Shown here: piece after piece, positions 17,598 through 27,209 of the stretch
Numbering within the stretch: position 1 is the stretch's first letter
How the letters are laid out: each line of letters begins with the position of its first letter
Assembly: GCA_959602045.1 (NCBI GenBank)
Contig: CAUGRT010000010.1
Span: 1-62,689 of the forward strand
DNA from: an uncultured Clostridia bacterium
Lineage (GTDB): Bacteria > Bacillota > Clostridia > UBA1381
DNA: 62,689 nucleotides
Direction: 5' to 3'
Made by a program: the position numbers and the translations under genes
The notes under the pieces: generated by a model
What the model saw: the letters and a program-made list of their open reading frames with translations, nothing else
Database searches by the model: none
Told to the model about the DNA's origin: nothing

Positions 17598-20500
17598 ATG
17601 AAATTCAGAAATAAGCTTACAGCGATTGCCGCGGCAATATGCTTGTTCGGCACAGCTTATCAAGGCGGCGTATTGGCAGAGTCAGGATATGACGACTATG
17701 TTGTGGGCGAAAGACCGGGAAACATGATTCAAGGAAGTTCGCCTGCCGAAACGTATGCGAACAGTCTGATTCGGAACAGCGGCGATATTCAAGCGATCAA
17801 GGATTCTGCAGCGGAGTTGGAGTTATGTGCCGAAAAGGATATTAGCGAGAACAAACTCAGCGGATATATCGGTTTTGTGTTTAAAACCCTAAAATTTGAC
17901 AAAGACAAAAGCTATGTTTTTACGGCAAAGCTGAAATCCGGAACGGAGGATACGGCGCGTGTCGGTATTTCAATGACGAATGAAAAAGCAAATACCACCT
18001 CCTATCCGATCGAGTATGGAGCGGATGGCATAGAGCTTGACAGCGAATACAAGAACGTGGCGGTAACGATTAAGCCGGCAAACGGATTTATGAATGATGC
18101 GCCGACCCATGGATTGGTGTTGGGATTTGTCAGCGGAACTCCGGCAGGGACAAAGATCATGCTCAAGCGTGACGAGCCGGAGTCCGTTTATCTGGCAGAG
18201 GAAGCGGCATATGACATTCACTGCACACTGAATTCAAAGCCCGAAACGGTCAGACAGGGAAACAGCATAGCGGTTCAAGCGGAAGTGGTGAATCAAGTCG
18301 GCAATACCGGTACGCTTTCGCAGGACTTTGACTGGCTTGTGATGGACGAGGAAAAGACATCCGAGGCACAAGGCTTTCAGATTATACCCGGAGCGGACGG
18401 AGCGGCTGACATTGAAATTGATGAAAGCGTACCCCAGGGCAGATATGCCGTTGTTGCGATGTCAAGGGACTACGAGGGATTTGTCAAAACCGCTTACATA
18501 GATGTTTTAAGAAAGCAAATCAATGATGTTGATATTCAAGCAGAGAAGCCGCAGAATTTAATTCTGAAACCGGCAGATCCGGGATTCGCGGAAAAAACAA
18601 CGACAGCTGCCGTAAATATCCAAAACGGCGAAAACAGCTTGATTGTATCTGCACTCCAGGACGTTGATAACGACTTGATGAAACTGGACGGAATCCGGAT
18701 CAGAACCGCACTTTCAAAAGGATTTGCGAGTGATTTTCAGTTTGTACCCGGCAAGAGTTATGTTATTTCCGCAAAGGTCAGACGTGCGGAGGAAAGCAGC
18801 GAGGAGAAGGTGCGTTTTTGTGCAAGCTTTGTACAAGACAGCGAAGAAACCTTTGCTTTAACGAAAGAATATGGGGAAGAAGGGATGGAGCTTACCGGAG
18901 AATGGCAGGATTTTTCGGCGGCGATTATCATTCCCGAAAGCTATGATTCCTCCAATAAAAAGCGTCAGCTTTGTATGGGAATGCCGAACGGAACGAAAGC
19001 CGGCAGTGCTTTTGAAATTCAATTATCCGTTTATGTGGCAGAGGAAATCCCGATGAGTATGGAATTTGATTCGGATTCGGATACCATCGGCATGGAGAAC
19101 GGCGCAAGCTTTTCGGCACGGCTCCTTAATCAGCTGGGCTGCGAGGGCAACTTAGATCAGAATTTTGAATGGTATGTTCTGGACGCTGACCGCAGCGAAA
19201 AAACAGAGGAGCTTGTATTAAAAACCGATGAAAACAATGCCGAAGTGTTTGTTTCCGATTTAACCGAGCCGGGCGAATATTATATTGTTGCCGAAATAAC
19301 AGCAAACGGCGAAACAGCGAGAAAGTGTCTGAAGCTTACAGCGGATAAGCCGGAGGTTTGGAAGTGTGTTGAATCGCTGATTAATTCGCTTTCCGAAAAT
19401 AATCTGGCGGATCATCTGGACACTTATACCGATAAATTAAAGATTGACTTTATCCCGACAGAGAGCCGCAATGCAGCAGTGTTGGCACAGCTTTTGAAAA
19501 AAGAAACCCCGATCGCATCAGCAAATGAAGAAGAATTTTTAAAACTGATTCAAAGAGCAACGGTAATTTCGTTATACCGTAAGAATGACGATCATCTCAG
19601 CCTGTATCAAGAGGACGGCAACTTTGCCTATGCGGATGAGTTGAACATGAAACAACTGGATCAAAACGGAATTACGGTGAATCAGCTGTTTGAGGAGAGC
19701 ATGACCGCCGAGGGCAGAAAAAAGGTGCAGAGTGCGCTTTGCGAAAAGAGTTTTAGCAGCATCGGGGAATTTGAAAAAGCCTTTGCATTGGAAACGATTC
19801 TAAAGGCAATTGCCTATCCGAAGCTGGAGGGCAGCGGCTATGTTGCGGATGTTTTGACAAAAGAGAATACGGATTTTGTCGGAATTAGTGCGGATTCATA
19901 TATTAAAGCAACCGACAAAACGGCTTATAATAAAAAACTGGCAAGAAATAATTACACAAAGGCTTCCGAGCTTGAGAATGCAATCATTGCCGCAAAGCCG
20001 TCCGATAACGGAAACGGCAACGGAAACGGCAATGGAAACGGCAACGGAAATGGAGGACACTCCGGAATTACCGGAGGCGGCAGCGCTCCATCCGGCGGAA
20101 CGGTTCATGTTGCGCCTGCGCCGGAGGTTCAGGAACCGGAGCAGCTCCGCTTTAGCGATGTAGATGAGAAATACTGGGCATATGCCGACATTTATCATCT
20201 GAGAGAAAGAGGAATTATCAAAGGCGTTGATGAACGCACCTTTGAGCCGGAGGGGACAGTAACGAGAGAACAGTTTGCGAAAATGCTGTGCTCTGTGATG
20301 GGATATGATCTCGTAAACGAAAAGCTGCCGTACACGGATGTGGATGAAAATGCATGGTATGCGCCGTACGCTGCGGCTGCGGTAAGAAACCAAGTCATTT
20401 ACGGTACAGATTCTGTGACATTCGGTGTGGGTATGCCGATTACACGGCAGGATTTGTGTGTGGTACTTTGGCGTGCGCTGGGCAGTGAAGAAATTGAGGA

Positions 20501-20687
20501 TGGAACGAATTTTACAGACAGTGAAGCGATCAGTGATTATGCGTCTGAGGCAGTAACGTATATGTCGGCATTCGGCATTATCAACGGCTATGATGACGGA
20601 ACGTTCCGCCCGAAAGATTACTGCACAAGAGCGCAGTGCGCAAAAATCTTATGTACCATTCTGAACATGAAAGGATTATCACAATGA
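17598..20687 (+). CDS. SLH-anchored surface protein with two binding/Ig-like module pairs
   Basis: A 1029-aa cell-surface protein. Signal peptide ~1-28 (GGVLAES). Two copies of the locus module: binding-like ~38-200 plus Ig-like ~204-305, and ~320-480 plus ~485-583. Then comes a largely helical region (~590-800), a low-complexity Asn-Gly linker (~803-820, encoded by a GGAAACGGCAAC-type tandem), and three SLH domains (~851-1029; e.g. FSDVDEKYWAYADI, TDVDENAWYAPYAAA, GYDDGTFRPKDYCTR). SLH domains bind pyruvylated wall polymers, so the modules would be displayed on the cell wall. No catalytic domain was recognised, so a glycan-capturing or scaffold role is the likeliest reading. Confidence 0.85.
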   Translation: MKFRNKLTAIAAAICLFGTAYQGGVLAESGYDDYVVGERPGNMIQGSSPAETYANSLIRNSGDIQAIKDSAAELELCAEKDISENKLSGYIGFVFKTLKFDKDKSYVFTAKLKSGTEDTARVGISMTNEKANTTSYPIEYGADGIELDSEYKNVAVTIKPANGFMNDAPTHGLVLGFVSGTPAGTKIMLKRDEPESVYLAEEAAYDIHCTLNSKPETVRQGNSIAVQAEVVNQVGNTGTLSQDFDWLVMDEEKTSEAQGFQIIPGADGAADIEIDESVPQGRYAVVAMSRDYEGFVKTAYIDVLRKQINDVDIQAEKPQNLILKPADPGFAEKTTTAAVNIQNGENSLIVSALQDVDNDLMKLDGIRIRTALSKGFASDFQFVPGKSYVISAKVRRAEESSEEKVRFCASFVQDSEETFALTKEYGEEGMELTGEWQDFSAAIIIPESYDSSNKKRQLCMGMPNGTKAGSAFEIQLSVYVAEEIPMSMEFDSDSDTIGMENGASFSARLLNQLGCEGNLDQNFEWYVLDADRSEKTEELVLKTDENNAEVFVSDLTEPGEYYIVAEITANGETARKCLKLTADKPEVWKCVESLINSLSENNLADHLDTYTDKLKIDFIPTESRNAAVLAQLLKKETPIASANEEEFLKLIQRATVISLYRKNDDHLSLYQEDGNFAYADELNMKQLDQNGITVNQLFEESMTAEGRKKVQSALCEKSFSSIGEFEKAFALETILKAIAYPKLEGSGYVADVLTKENTDFVGISADSYIKATDKTAYNKKLARNNYTKASELENAIIAAKPSDNGNGNGNGNGNGNGNGGHSGITGGGSAPSGGTVHVAPAPEVQEPEQLRFSDVDEKYWAYADIYHLRERGIIKGVDERTFEPEGTVTREQFAKMLCSVMGYDLVNEKLPYTDVDENAWYAPYAAAAVRNQVIYGTDSVTFGVGMPITRQDLCVVLWRALGSEEIEDGTNFTDSEAISDYASEAVTYMSAFGIINGYDDGTFRPKDYCTRAQCAKILCTILNMKGLSQ

Positions 20688-23464
20688 TGAAAAAAGCAAT
20701 TGCTCTATTGATGGGTATCATAATACTGGCGTCAATGATTGTTCCTGTTACGGCAGAAGAAAACGAGCTTTCGATGCCGGAGCGGTTTGCGCTGAATGCA
20801 GGATTTATCAGTTCAACGGATTATCATTCCGATGATGAGGTAACGCGCGCGGAGTTTGCAGGTGTACTGGTTCGTATGCTGGGGCTTGCAGATCCGGACT
20901 ATGATTATCAGAAATGGCAGGATCATGCCGCAGGCAATCCGGATGACACTTTAAGCTTTTTTGAAGATGTGGATGAATCCCATCCGTATTATTATGAAAT
21001 TCAGCTTGTACGGCAAAAAATGCTGATGGTCGGAATATCGGATACGTTGTTTGCGCCGGAGTTCAGCATTACCGAGCGCGAGGCGGCAAAGGTATTGCTC
21101 GATCGTCTCGGCTGGGGGATTATTGCCGAAAAGAACGGCGGTTATCCCAAAGGCTATGAAACGGCTGCTGCATCAAGCGGACTTTTAAAAAGCGCAAATT
21201 ACAGCGCGGCATTAAGCAAGAAAAACCTTGCAAAAATGCTTTATGATATGCTGGACATCAAGCTTGTCGAGGTTTCGGACTATTCGCGCGGCGAATATAA
21301 AATCAGCGATGATACGTTTCTGACCGGTGCACTCAACGGAGGACATATAAAAGGGATTTTAAGCGACAACGGCTTTACGGCAATTGACGGAGCAAGTAAA
21401 ATTTCGGTTAATGCGATTAAGGTAGGCGGCGTTGAAGCAAAGCTCCCGGATGACATGTCTTACGTAAAGGATTATCTCGGCAGACAGGTGGAAATGTATT
21501 ATATCAACGATGATTCCGATGAGAGTACGGTTTTGTATATCGAGCAGAAAGATAATGATGAGATTATCTTTGATATTAAGGACTTTGAAAGCTATCATGA
21601 TGGGGTTATCCGGTATAAAAAGGACAGAGTGAGAAAGGTCAAAATTCTGGATAAGAACGTTGATATGATTATCAATAACGAGTTCGTTTCCGGGTTTGAT
21701 GAAAGCGCCTTTGATTTTGATTCCGGTGATGTTACGCTTTTGAAAGATTCCGATGGCAAATATTCGCTGATTGTTGTGAACCGCTATGAGTTTGCTTTGG
21801 TCAGCAGCATCAATACAAATACAAAGTGTGTGTATAATAAAATCAAGGGCAGCAATGTTGCGGGAGTATACGACTTTTCCGAGGAGGATTCCAACAACAC
21901 ACGTTTCTTTGTACACGATGCGGAGGGTAATAAGCTGAGTTTTTCCGATATTAAGGTAAATGATGTACTGAATATCCGGAAATCAGCGTCCTATACCGAT
22001 GTGGTACGAACAAATGATGTAGTTTCGGATTTCACCATCAACGGAACGGCAAGCAATGAATCCATCGGAACAGATCTGGTTGGTACAGAGGGCAGATACA
22101 GACTTACGACAACCTATGAAAATGCAAGCAATAAGGTTGTGTATTATCTCGGTAAGCCTTATACGCTGTATTTGACGATGTTCGGGGATGTTTTGTGGAT
22201 TGATAACAACACCGCAAGCCAAAAGGGAGAGCATATCGGCGTATTGGCAAGAGCCAGAAAAGTGGAGGATGCACCGCGTGAGGAAGAATCCCGTTATATC
22301 CGTATCTTTGGTGATGACGGAAAGCTGACGCGCTTTTGGATAGGTGAAAGAATCGTATACAACAACAGCGGTACAAAATTCGATAATGTTGTGGATAAGC
22401 TGATGGCGGCAGAGGGTAGCTTAGTGCGTTACACGGTTGATGATAATGCGCAGCTTACGGGAATTTGTACGGCGAATGAGTTCGGCTCGTTGGAACAGAC
22501 CGGATGGTATCGTCTTGCTCCGACCGGTAAATATTATTACGGCGGACAGGGCGGCGATTTGGAGCATCTGTACTATGTCAACAAGAAGACATTGTGCTTC
22601 ACCGCTCCGGAGGATAGCGAGGACTATAATAATGAAAGCAATTTCTCCGTAAATGCTATTTCGCTGGTAGATAATAAAGAATACACGATGGAGGCTTATG
22701 CAAAAAAACGCACAAGCGTTACGGCAGACGCGATTGTACTTCGGCAAAAAGCAGCGTCGGCAGGAACAATCAAAGAGGGTGAAGCGTTCTTCATTCAAAA
22801 GATTGTGGAAACGATTAATGCTGAGGGTGATGCAGTGCCGATGTTTATGGGCTATGCCTTTTGCTTCAACGGCACAAAGGCAGCGGAATATCGTGAATAT
22901 GTAATTTCTGAGGACGCGATTATGATCGGCTTTGGCGGAACTGCTGCGGAGGTGCCGCAGGACGGCGATATTAACGAGGTCGGGCCGCGTACTTATAAGG
23001 AGCTTTCGGCAGGAGATATTATCTATTATGATACCAATATCAAAAACGAGATTGACAGTATCCGAATCGCTTATGATTACAGTACCGGCAAGGCGTTTGA
23101 CGGCGGTCGCGGAAGTGACCATTATGCTCCCGAAAATGCCGGAAAGCGTGCGGTTGCGGTAAATTCCACCTGGGCAGGCGGAGCGGTATCGGTTGAGGAC
23201 AATGGATTGAAAATTGCCGTATGCGGCGATCCGTCCAATGTGGATTTCAGCAATTTTGATTCGGTAAAGAAGAATGTCAAAGCATTTGTGCTGAAAAATA
23301 CCGGAGCAATTTTGGTTGCCGATATGGGCGGCGGAAGTGTCGGCGTTAAAAACGGCACACCGGAGGATATTGTGGCGTATGAAAATTCCGGGGCCTATGA
23401 TAATGTAGTCGTTATGACCTACTGGTCATCGGGACATTACGGAACGGTAATTTATAAAGAATAG
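20684..23464 (+). CDS. Large secreted SLH-domain protein of unknown function
   Basis: A 926-aa protein. The open frame extends back to 20636, but ATG 20684 (or 20687) overlaps the previous stop as ATGATGA, has AAAGGA upstream and begins a clean signal peptide (MMKKAIALLMGIIILASM, cleavage near VTAEE). Residues ~20-185 hold SLH-like repeats (ALNAGFISSTDYHSDDEVTRAEFA, FFEDVDESHPYYYEI). The remaining ~700 residues are beta-rich, acidic and weakly repetitive (recurring strands such as GILSDNGFTAIDG and IGVLARARKVEDA); no enzyme family was recognised. Anchored N-terminally rather than C-terminally, it may be a second surface component of the glycan apparatus. Confidence 0.8.
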   Translation: MMKKAIALLMGIIILASMIVPVTAEENELSMPERFALNAGFISSTDYHSDDEVTRAEFAGVLVRMLGLADPDYDYQKWQDHAAGNPDDTLSFFEDVDESHPYYYEIQLVRQKMLMVGISDTLFAPEFSITEREAAKVLLDRLGWGIIAEKNGGYPKGYETAAASSGLLKSANYSAALSKKNLAKMLYDMLDIKLVEVSDYSRGEYKISDDTFLTGALNGGHIKGILSDNGFTAIDGASKISVNAIKVGGVEAKLPDDMSYVKDYLGRQVEMYYINDDSDESTVLYIEQKDNDEIIFDIKDFESYHDGVIRYKKDRVRKVKILDKNVDMIINNEFVSGFDESAFDFDSGDVTLLKDSDGKYSLIVVNRYEFALVSSINTNTKCVYNKIKGSNVAGVYDFSEEDSNNTRFFVHDAEGNKLSFSDIKVNDVLNIRKSASYTDVVRTNDVVSDFTINGTASNESIGTDLVGTEGRYRLTTTYENASNKVVYYLGKPYTLYLTMFGDVLWIDNNTASQKGEHIGVLARARKVEDAPREEESRYIRIFGDDGKLTRFWIGERIVYNNSGTKFDNVVDKLMAAEGSLVRYTVDDNAQLTGICTANEFGSLEQTGWYRLAPTGKYYYGGQGGDLEHLYYVNKKTLCFTAPEDSEDYNNESNFSVNAISLVDNKEYTMEAYAKKRTSVTADAIVLRQKAASAGTIKEGEAFFIQKIVETINAEGDAVPMFMGYAFCFNGTKAAEYREYVISEDAIMIGFGGTAAEVPQDGDINEVGPRTYKELSAGDIIYYDTNIKNEIDSIRIAYDYSTGKAFDGGRGSDHYAPENAGKRAVAVNSTWAGGAVSVEDNGLKIAVCGDPSNVDFSNFDSVKKNVKAFVLKNTGAILVADMGGGSVGVKNGTPEDIVAYENSGAYDNVVVMTYWSSGHYGTVIYKE

Positions 23465-23487
23465 CGGACGCGGAAAGGAATAGTCAG

Positions 23488-26400
23488 ATGATTCAATTAA
23501 AAACGATGGCGGCTCTTTTATGCGTATCGGCGTTGGCAGTATTCGGGATCAATATGCCGAAAGGGCACGCCGCGGAGCATACCGTTGTATATGTTGCGGT
23601 CAACGGAAATGACAGTGCCGCAGGAACACTTGACGCACCGCTTGCAACGCTTTCAGCAGCAAAAGCCAGAGTTCGCGATGTTCTGAAATCCGGCGGCAGT
23701 GCGGAGGTGGTATTCCGCGAGGGCGAATACCCGATCTTATCCACCTGTAATTTTACGGCAGAGGACAGCGGCAGTGCGGACAATCCGGTGATTTATCGTG
23801 CGATGGAGAATGAGCGCGTGGTGTTCAAAGGCTCAAAAAGCTTTGCGTCAACGGAAATGAAACCGGTAGAGGATGAAGCAATGCTTGCAAGAATCCAGGA
23901 AAAGGTACGCGACAGAATTGTTGTATATGACATTTCAAAAGCCGGATTTACGCAAAATGAAATTAAACAGAATCAGAATATCGGTGCAGGAACCGGAAAG
24001 CTTCGCGGCGCTGAAGCCAACATGCTATATGTGGACGGTAAGGAGCAGACAATTGCTCAATGGCCCAACGGCGATGGCGTATATGCGCATTGGGACGCGG
24101 CGGAGGATGGCAGAACCATTCATTTTACCGAGAGCGCGCCGTGCCGTTGGACAGCCGCAAAAGATTGGTGGATCGGCGGTTATCAGGATTATGATTTCCG
24201 TTATTCACGTGTTTCGGGAGTCAGCGTAGACCCTGAAAAGCGAACACTTACGGCGTACAATCAAAATAACAATTTTCAGTTTATCAGCTATCAGTCCAGG
24301 CGGTGGAAAGCGTTTAATCTAATTGAGGAATTAGACCTCCCCGGTGAGTTTTATATTGACCGCGATCAGATGAAATTATATTTTTATCCGCCGCAGGGCA
24401 TGAATAATGCAAAACTGGAGCTTTCGGTTATCGGCGATAATATGATCGACATTACCAACAGTCAGAATATCACTTTCCGCGGGATTACATTTTCAAGAAC
24501 GCGCGGCGATGCGGTGGTTTTGACGGATGTCAGCAATATTGATTTTATCGGCTGTACGTTTTCCGATATTTCACAGATGGGTATTTATGCGAAAGGCTCC
24601 AAGAATGCAGTGACCGACGCGGCATATTGGCAGTTTCAGCAGATAGACGGTTCGTATGGCTGCGATATCCGGCAATGCCGGTTTGAAAATATCGGAGGCA
24701 GTGCGATTGATATTTCCGGCGGAAATGTCGATACGCTGAAAAAATCGAATAACGTGATTGATGATAATATATTTTATCGGTGCAGTCAGATCAACAAGAA
24801 TAATAACGCAATTGCATTGAGGGGCTGTGGCAATGTGTTTACGCATAACAATATCAGCCGCTGTGCATTCCAAGGCGTTTATTATATCGGAAACGATCAT
24901 ACCATCATGTACAACGAAATTTATGACGTAATCCAGGAAACAGACGACTGCGGAGCGATTTACTGCGGCAGAAATGTGCTACATCAGGGGACAGTAATTG
25001 CCTATAATTATCTGCATGATCTGTTTTCAACCGAAGTGCTGCCGTTCGGACATCAGACCGCAATTTACTGGGATGACGCGCATTGCGGTAATACGGCGTA
25101 CAACAATATCATCAAGAATGTGCGTAAAAATATCTATACAAACGGAATCGACAACACTTTCCGCGATAATGTTTCGATCAATCTGACCGCAGCCAGTATG
25201 GATATTAAGAACGGCGGTGCGGCAACGAATAATAATGCCGGCGGCAGCAGCTTTGGCAGCGTGATTGCGGATGAAAAGCTTTATTTTTCGCATTATAAAA
25301 ACCTTGAGAAAATCATTATGTCAAAAGACAGCCGGGATCCGAAGCTGGCGCGGTTTAATACGATGAGCGGCAACTTGGATGTGAATTCGCCGGAGCAGAT
25401 TATCGGTACTTATACGATGCAATACGGCAAAGTGGTAAATAATGTTAATCTGGAACAGTGCAATGATTTTGTCAATCCGGAAAAACAGGATTACCGGCTT
25501 AAGAGTGGTTCCGAAACGGCAAAGCGTTTGCCGGGACTTTTGACGGATAGCTTTGATATTGAACAAATCGGTATGCAGGAGAACGCGGTTCAAAACGGGG
25601 AGTTCAAAAAAATCTATCCGCAAAACGGCGCGCGTGCGGTTGCTGTGGCAGGAATGGAGTTTAAATGGGAAAATGCATTCGGAGCCAGCAAGTATCGGTT
25701 AGTGATTGCGACCGATTCTGAAATGAAGAATATTGTCTATGATGAAATTGCAGATTACAATATTCAGTCGGTTGACGGTTTGGAAAAGAATAAGACCTAT
25801 TATTGGACGGTTTATGCCATCAGCCATTCGCGTGAATTAGGCGGAAACTGGGAAAGCACCGATGGGGTGTATAGCTTTAAGACAGCAATCTATGAAAAGC
25901 TGGATACGGATTATTTCCAAAAGACGGTATCGGAGATCAGCGAAAAAACAAAGACGATTGTTGAGAGTGAAGAACCCGGAGAATATCCGGTCGGAACAAA
26001 AGCGGCGTTGGAGGCATTGATCGACCGCTCCTATGTTGTGGCAAATTCACGTTTGGGAATGTTTACGCAAAAGGGCTTTGACGCGCTTGCCGAAAGAATA
26101 GCCGGATTTTTCTCCAAGCAGGGAATGGTGAATACCGGAGCAATTGATTTTGGCAAATATATTGAGGATCAGAATATTTGGAGCGGCGACATGGAGTTTT
26201 CGGACAAAGCGGTGACACTGCGCGGAGATTCGTCACGAAGTACAGGCACAAGCATGGCAGGTGTGAAGAATCTGGAGCGAATGACCGGCAGCGTCCTGTA
26301 TTGCTTTGATGCACAGATGAAGATCGAAAAGAATTTCATAGTGATCGGTCTGAATAAGTTTATCGACGCACCCCAGTTCCAACCGGCAAATACCGGCTAT

Positions 26401-27177
26401 TGTCTGGTAATCAAGCCGGACTGCATAGAGCTGCAATACAGCACCGGTACGGCACATGGGATTCTCACAACGGCGGATTATGCCGTGGGCAGTGAAAAGC
26501 ACAGCTTTGAGTTTGGCTTTGTGAATATCGGTGTGGGAAATGCAATTGTTTTAAACATCGACGGTAAAAATATTATAGAGTATAACGATGTGGTGGATAC
26601 CAAAGTCAATTCACTCTGCAATTTGTCACTTTTGGTATATAACAATACCGAAAACAGTGTTACGCTAACGCGGTCGGAAAAAATCATGACCGGCGAGAGC
26701 TTTGATAAGATGGTGACGGATAGCCTTTATAAGAGCGCAAAGCCTTTGATTGACAGCATTGATTCGGGTTATAACGAGCGCGAGGACTTTGTGATCTTCA
26801 AATCAGGCTCCAAGAAGGTTCTGACGGAAAATAAAGCGGTGGATATTTCCGATTCACCTTGTACGCTGATTGATAACGAATTTTATGTTCCGGCGGCACG
26901 GCTGGGAGATATGCTCGGAATCGAGGTTCAATTGAGTGGCGATGAGTGCAGAATTACCGCCGGAGAAAAGACCGCTGCGGTAAAATGCCGCGACAATATG
27001 GTTTCCGTTGAGGCGGTATTAAAAGCAATCGGCAGAGGATATGTTCGTGATGATACAACGCAATTGCTTGTAGTGGGAAATATCGTTACCATGAATAATA
27101 TCCGCACACTGTCGGGATTGTCCGAGCTGATGAGCCGTTTGGATTCACTGGACGATCATATAGACGTTAATTATTAA
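23488..27177 (+). CDS. Secreted right-handed beta-helix protein with copper-amine-oxidase-N-like tail
   Basis: A 1229-aa secreted protein, homologous to the protein at 13980 over the beta-helix. Signal peptide ~1-29 (GHAAEH). Beta-helix ~34-700, starting VVYVAVNGNDSAAGT and sharing DWWIGGYQDYDFRYS and NLIEELDLPGEFYIDRDQMKL with its paralogue. Then FN3-like ~708-800, a helical segment ~805-880, a LamG/galactose-binding-like beta region ~885-1080, and a copper amine oxidase N-domain-like tail ~1108-1200 (VDISDSPCTLIDNEFYVPA), a common wall-associated non-catalytic module. It lacks the N-terminal module of its paralogue. Likely a glycan-cleaving or glycan-binding enzyme; the reaction is unknown. 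Confidence 0.83.
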   Translation: MIQLKTMAALLCVSALAVFGINMPKGHAAEHTVVYVAVNGNDSAAGTLDAPLATLSAAKARVRDVLKSGGSAEVVFREGEYPILSTCNFTAEDSGSADNPVIYRAMENERVVFKGSKSFASTEMKPVEDEAMLARIQEKVRDRIVVYDISKAGFTQNEIKQNQNIGAGTGKLRGAEANMLYVDGKEQTIAQWPNGDGVYAHWDAAEDGRTIHFTESAPCRWTAAKDWWIGGYQDYDFRYSRVSGVSVDPEKRTLTAYNQNNNFQFISYQSRRWKAFNLIEELDLPGEFYIDRDQMKLYFYPPQGMNNAKLELSVIGDNMIDITNSQNITFRGITFSRTRGDAVVLTDVSNIDFIGCTFSDISQMGIYAKGSKNAVTDAAYWQFQQIDGSYGCDIRQCRFENIGGSAIDISGGNVDTLKKSNNVIDDNIFYRCSQINKNNNAIALRGCGNVFTHNNISRCAFQGVYYIGNDHTIMYNEIYDVIQETDDCGAIYCGRNVLHQGTVIAYNYLHDLFSTEVLPFGHQTAIYWDDAHCGNTAYNNIIKNVRKNIYTNGIDNTFRDNVSINLTAASMDIKNGGAATNNNAGGSSFGSVIADEKLYFSHYKNLEKIIMSKDSRDPKLARFNTMSGNLDVNSPEQIIGTYTMQYGKVVNNVNLEQCNDFVNPEKQDYRLKSGSETAKRLPGLLTDSFDIEQIGMQENAVQNGEFKKIYPQNGARAVAVAGMEFKWENAFGASKYRLVIATDSEMKNIVYDEIADYNIQSVDGLEKNKTYYWTVYAISHSRELGGNWESTDGVYSFKTAIYEKLDTDYFQKTVSEISEKTKTIVESEEPGEYPVGTKAALEALIDRSYVVANSRLGMFTQKGFDALAERIAGFFSKQGMVNTGAIDFGKYIEDQNIWSGDMEFSDKAVTLRGDSSRSTGTSMAGVKNLERMTGSVLYCFDAQMKIEKNFIVIGLNKFIDAPQFQPANTGYCLVIKPDCIELQYSTGTAHGILTTADYAVGSEKHSFEFGFVNIGVGNAIVLNIDGKNIIEYNDVVDTKVNSLCNLSLLVYNNTENSVTLTRSEKIMTGESFDKMVTDSLYKSAKPLIDSIDSGYNEREDFVIFKSGSKKVLTENKAVDISDSPCTLIDNEFYVPAARLGDMLGIEVQLSGDECRITAGEKTAAVKCRDNMVSVEAVLKAIGRGYVRDDTTQLLVVGNIVTMNNIRTLSGLSELMSRLDSLDDHIDVNY

Positions 27178-27209
27178 ATGAATAAAACTTGAAAGGGGAT
27201 GAAACGGCT

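Noticed and set aside
20005..20055. Short tandem DNA repeat (GGAAACGGCAAC type)
   Set aside because: It encodes the Asn-Gly linker between the modules and SLH domains; length variation is possible, but it is a normal protein spacer.
21359..21916. 185-residue minus-strand open frame inside the second SLH gene
   Set aside because: Antisense shadow; the plus-strand frame is continuous, has a signal peptide and is in an operon.
22421..23122. 233-residue minus-strand open frame
   Set aside because: Also antisense to the SLH gene, with low-complexity Ile/Arg composition typical of shadow frames.
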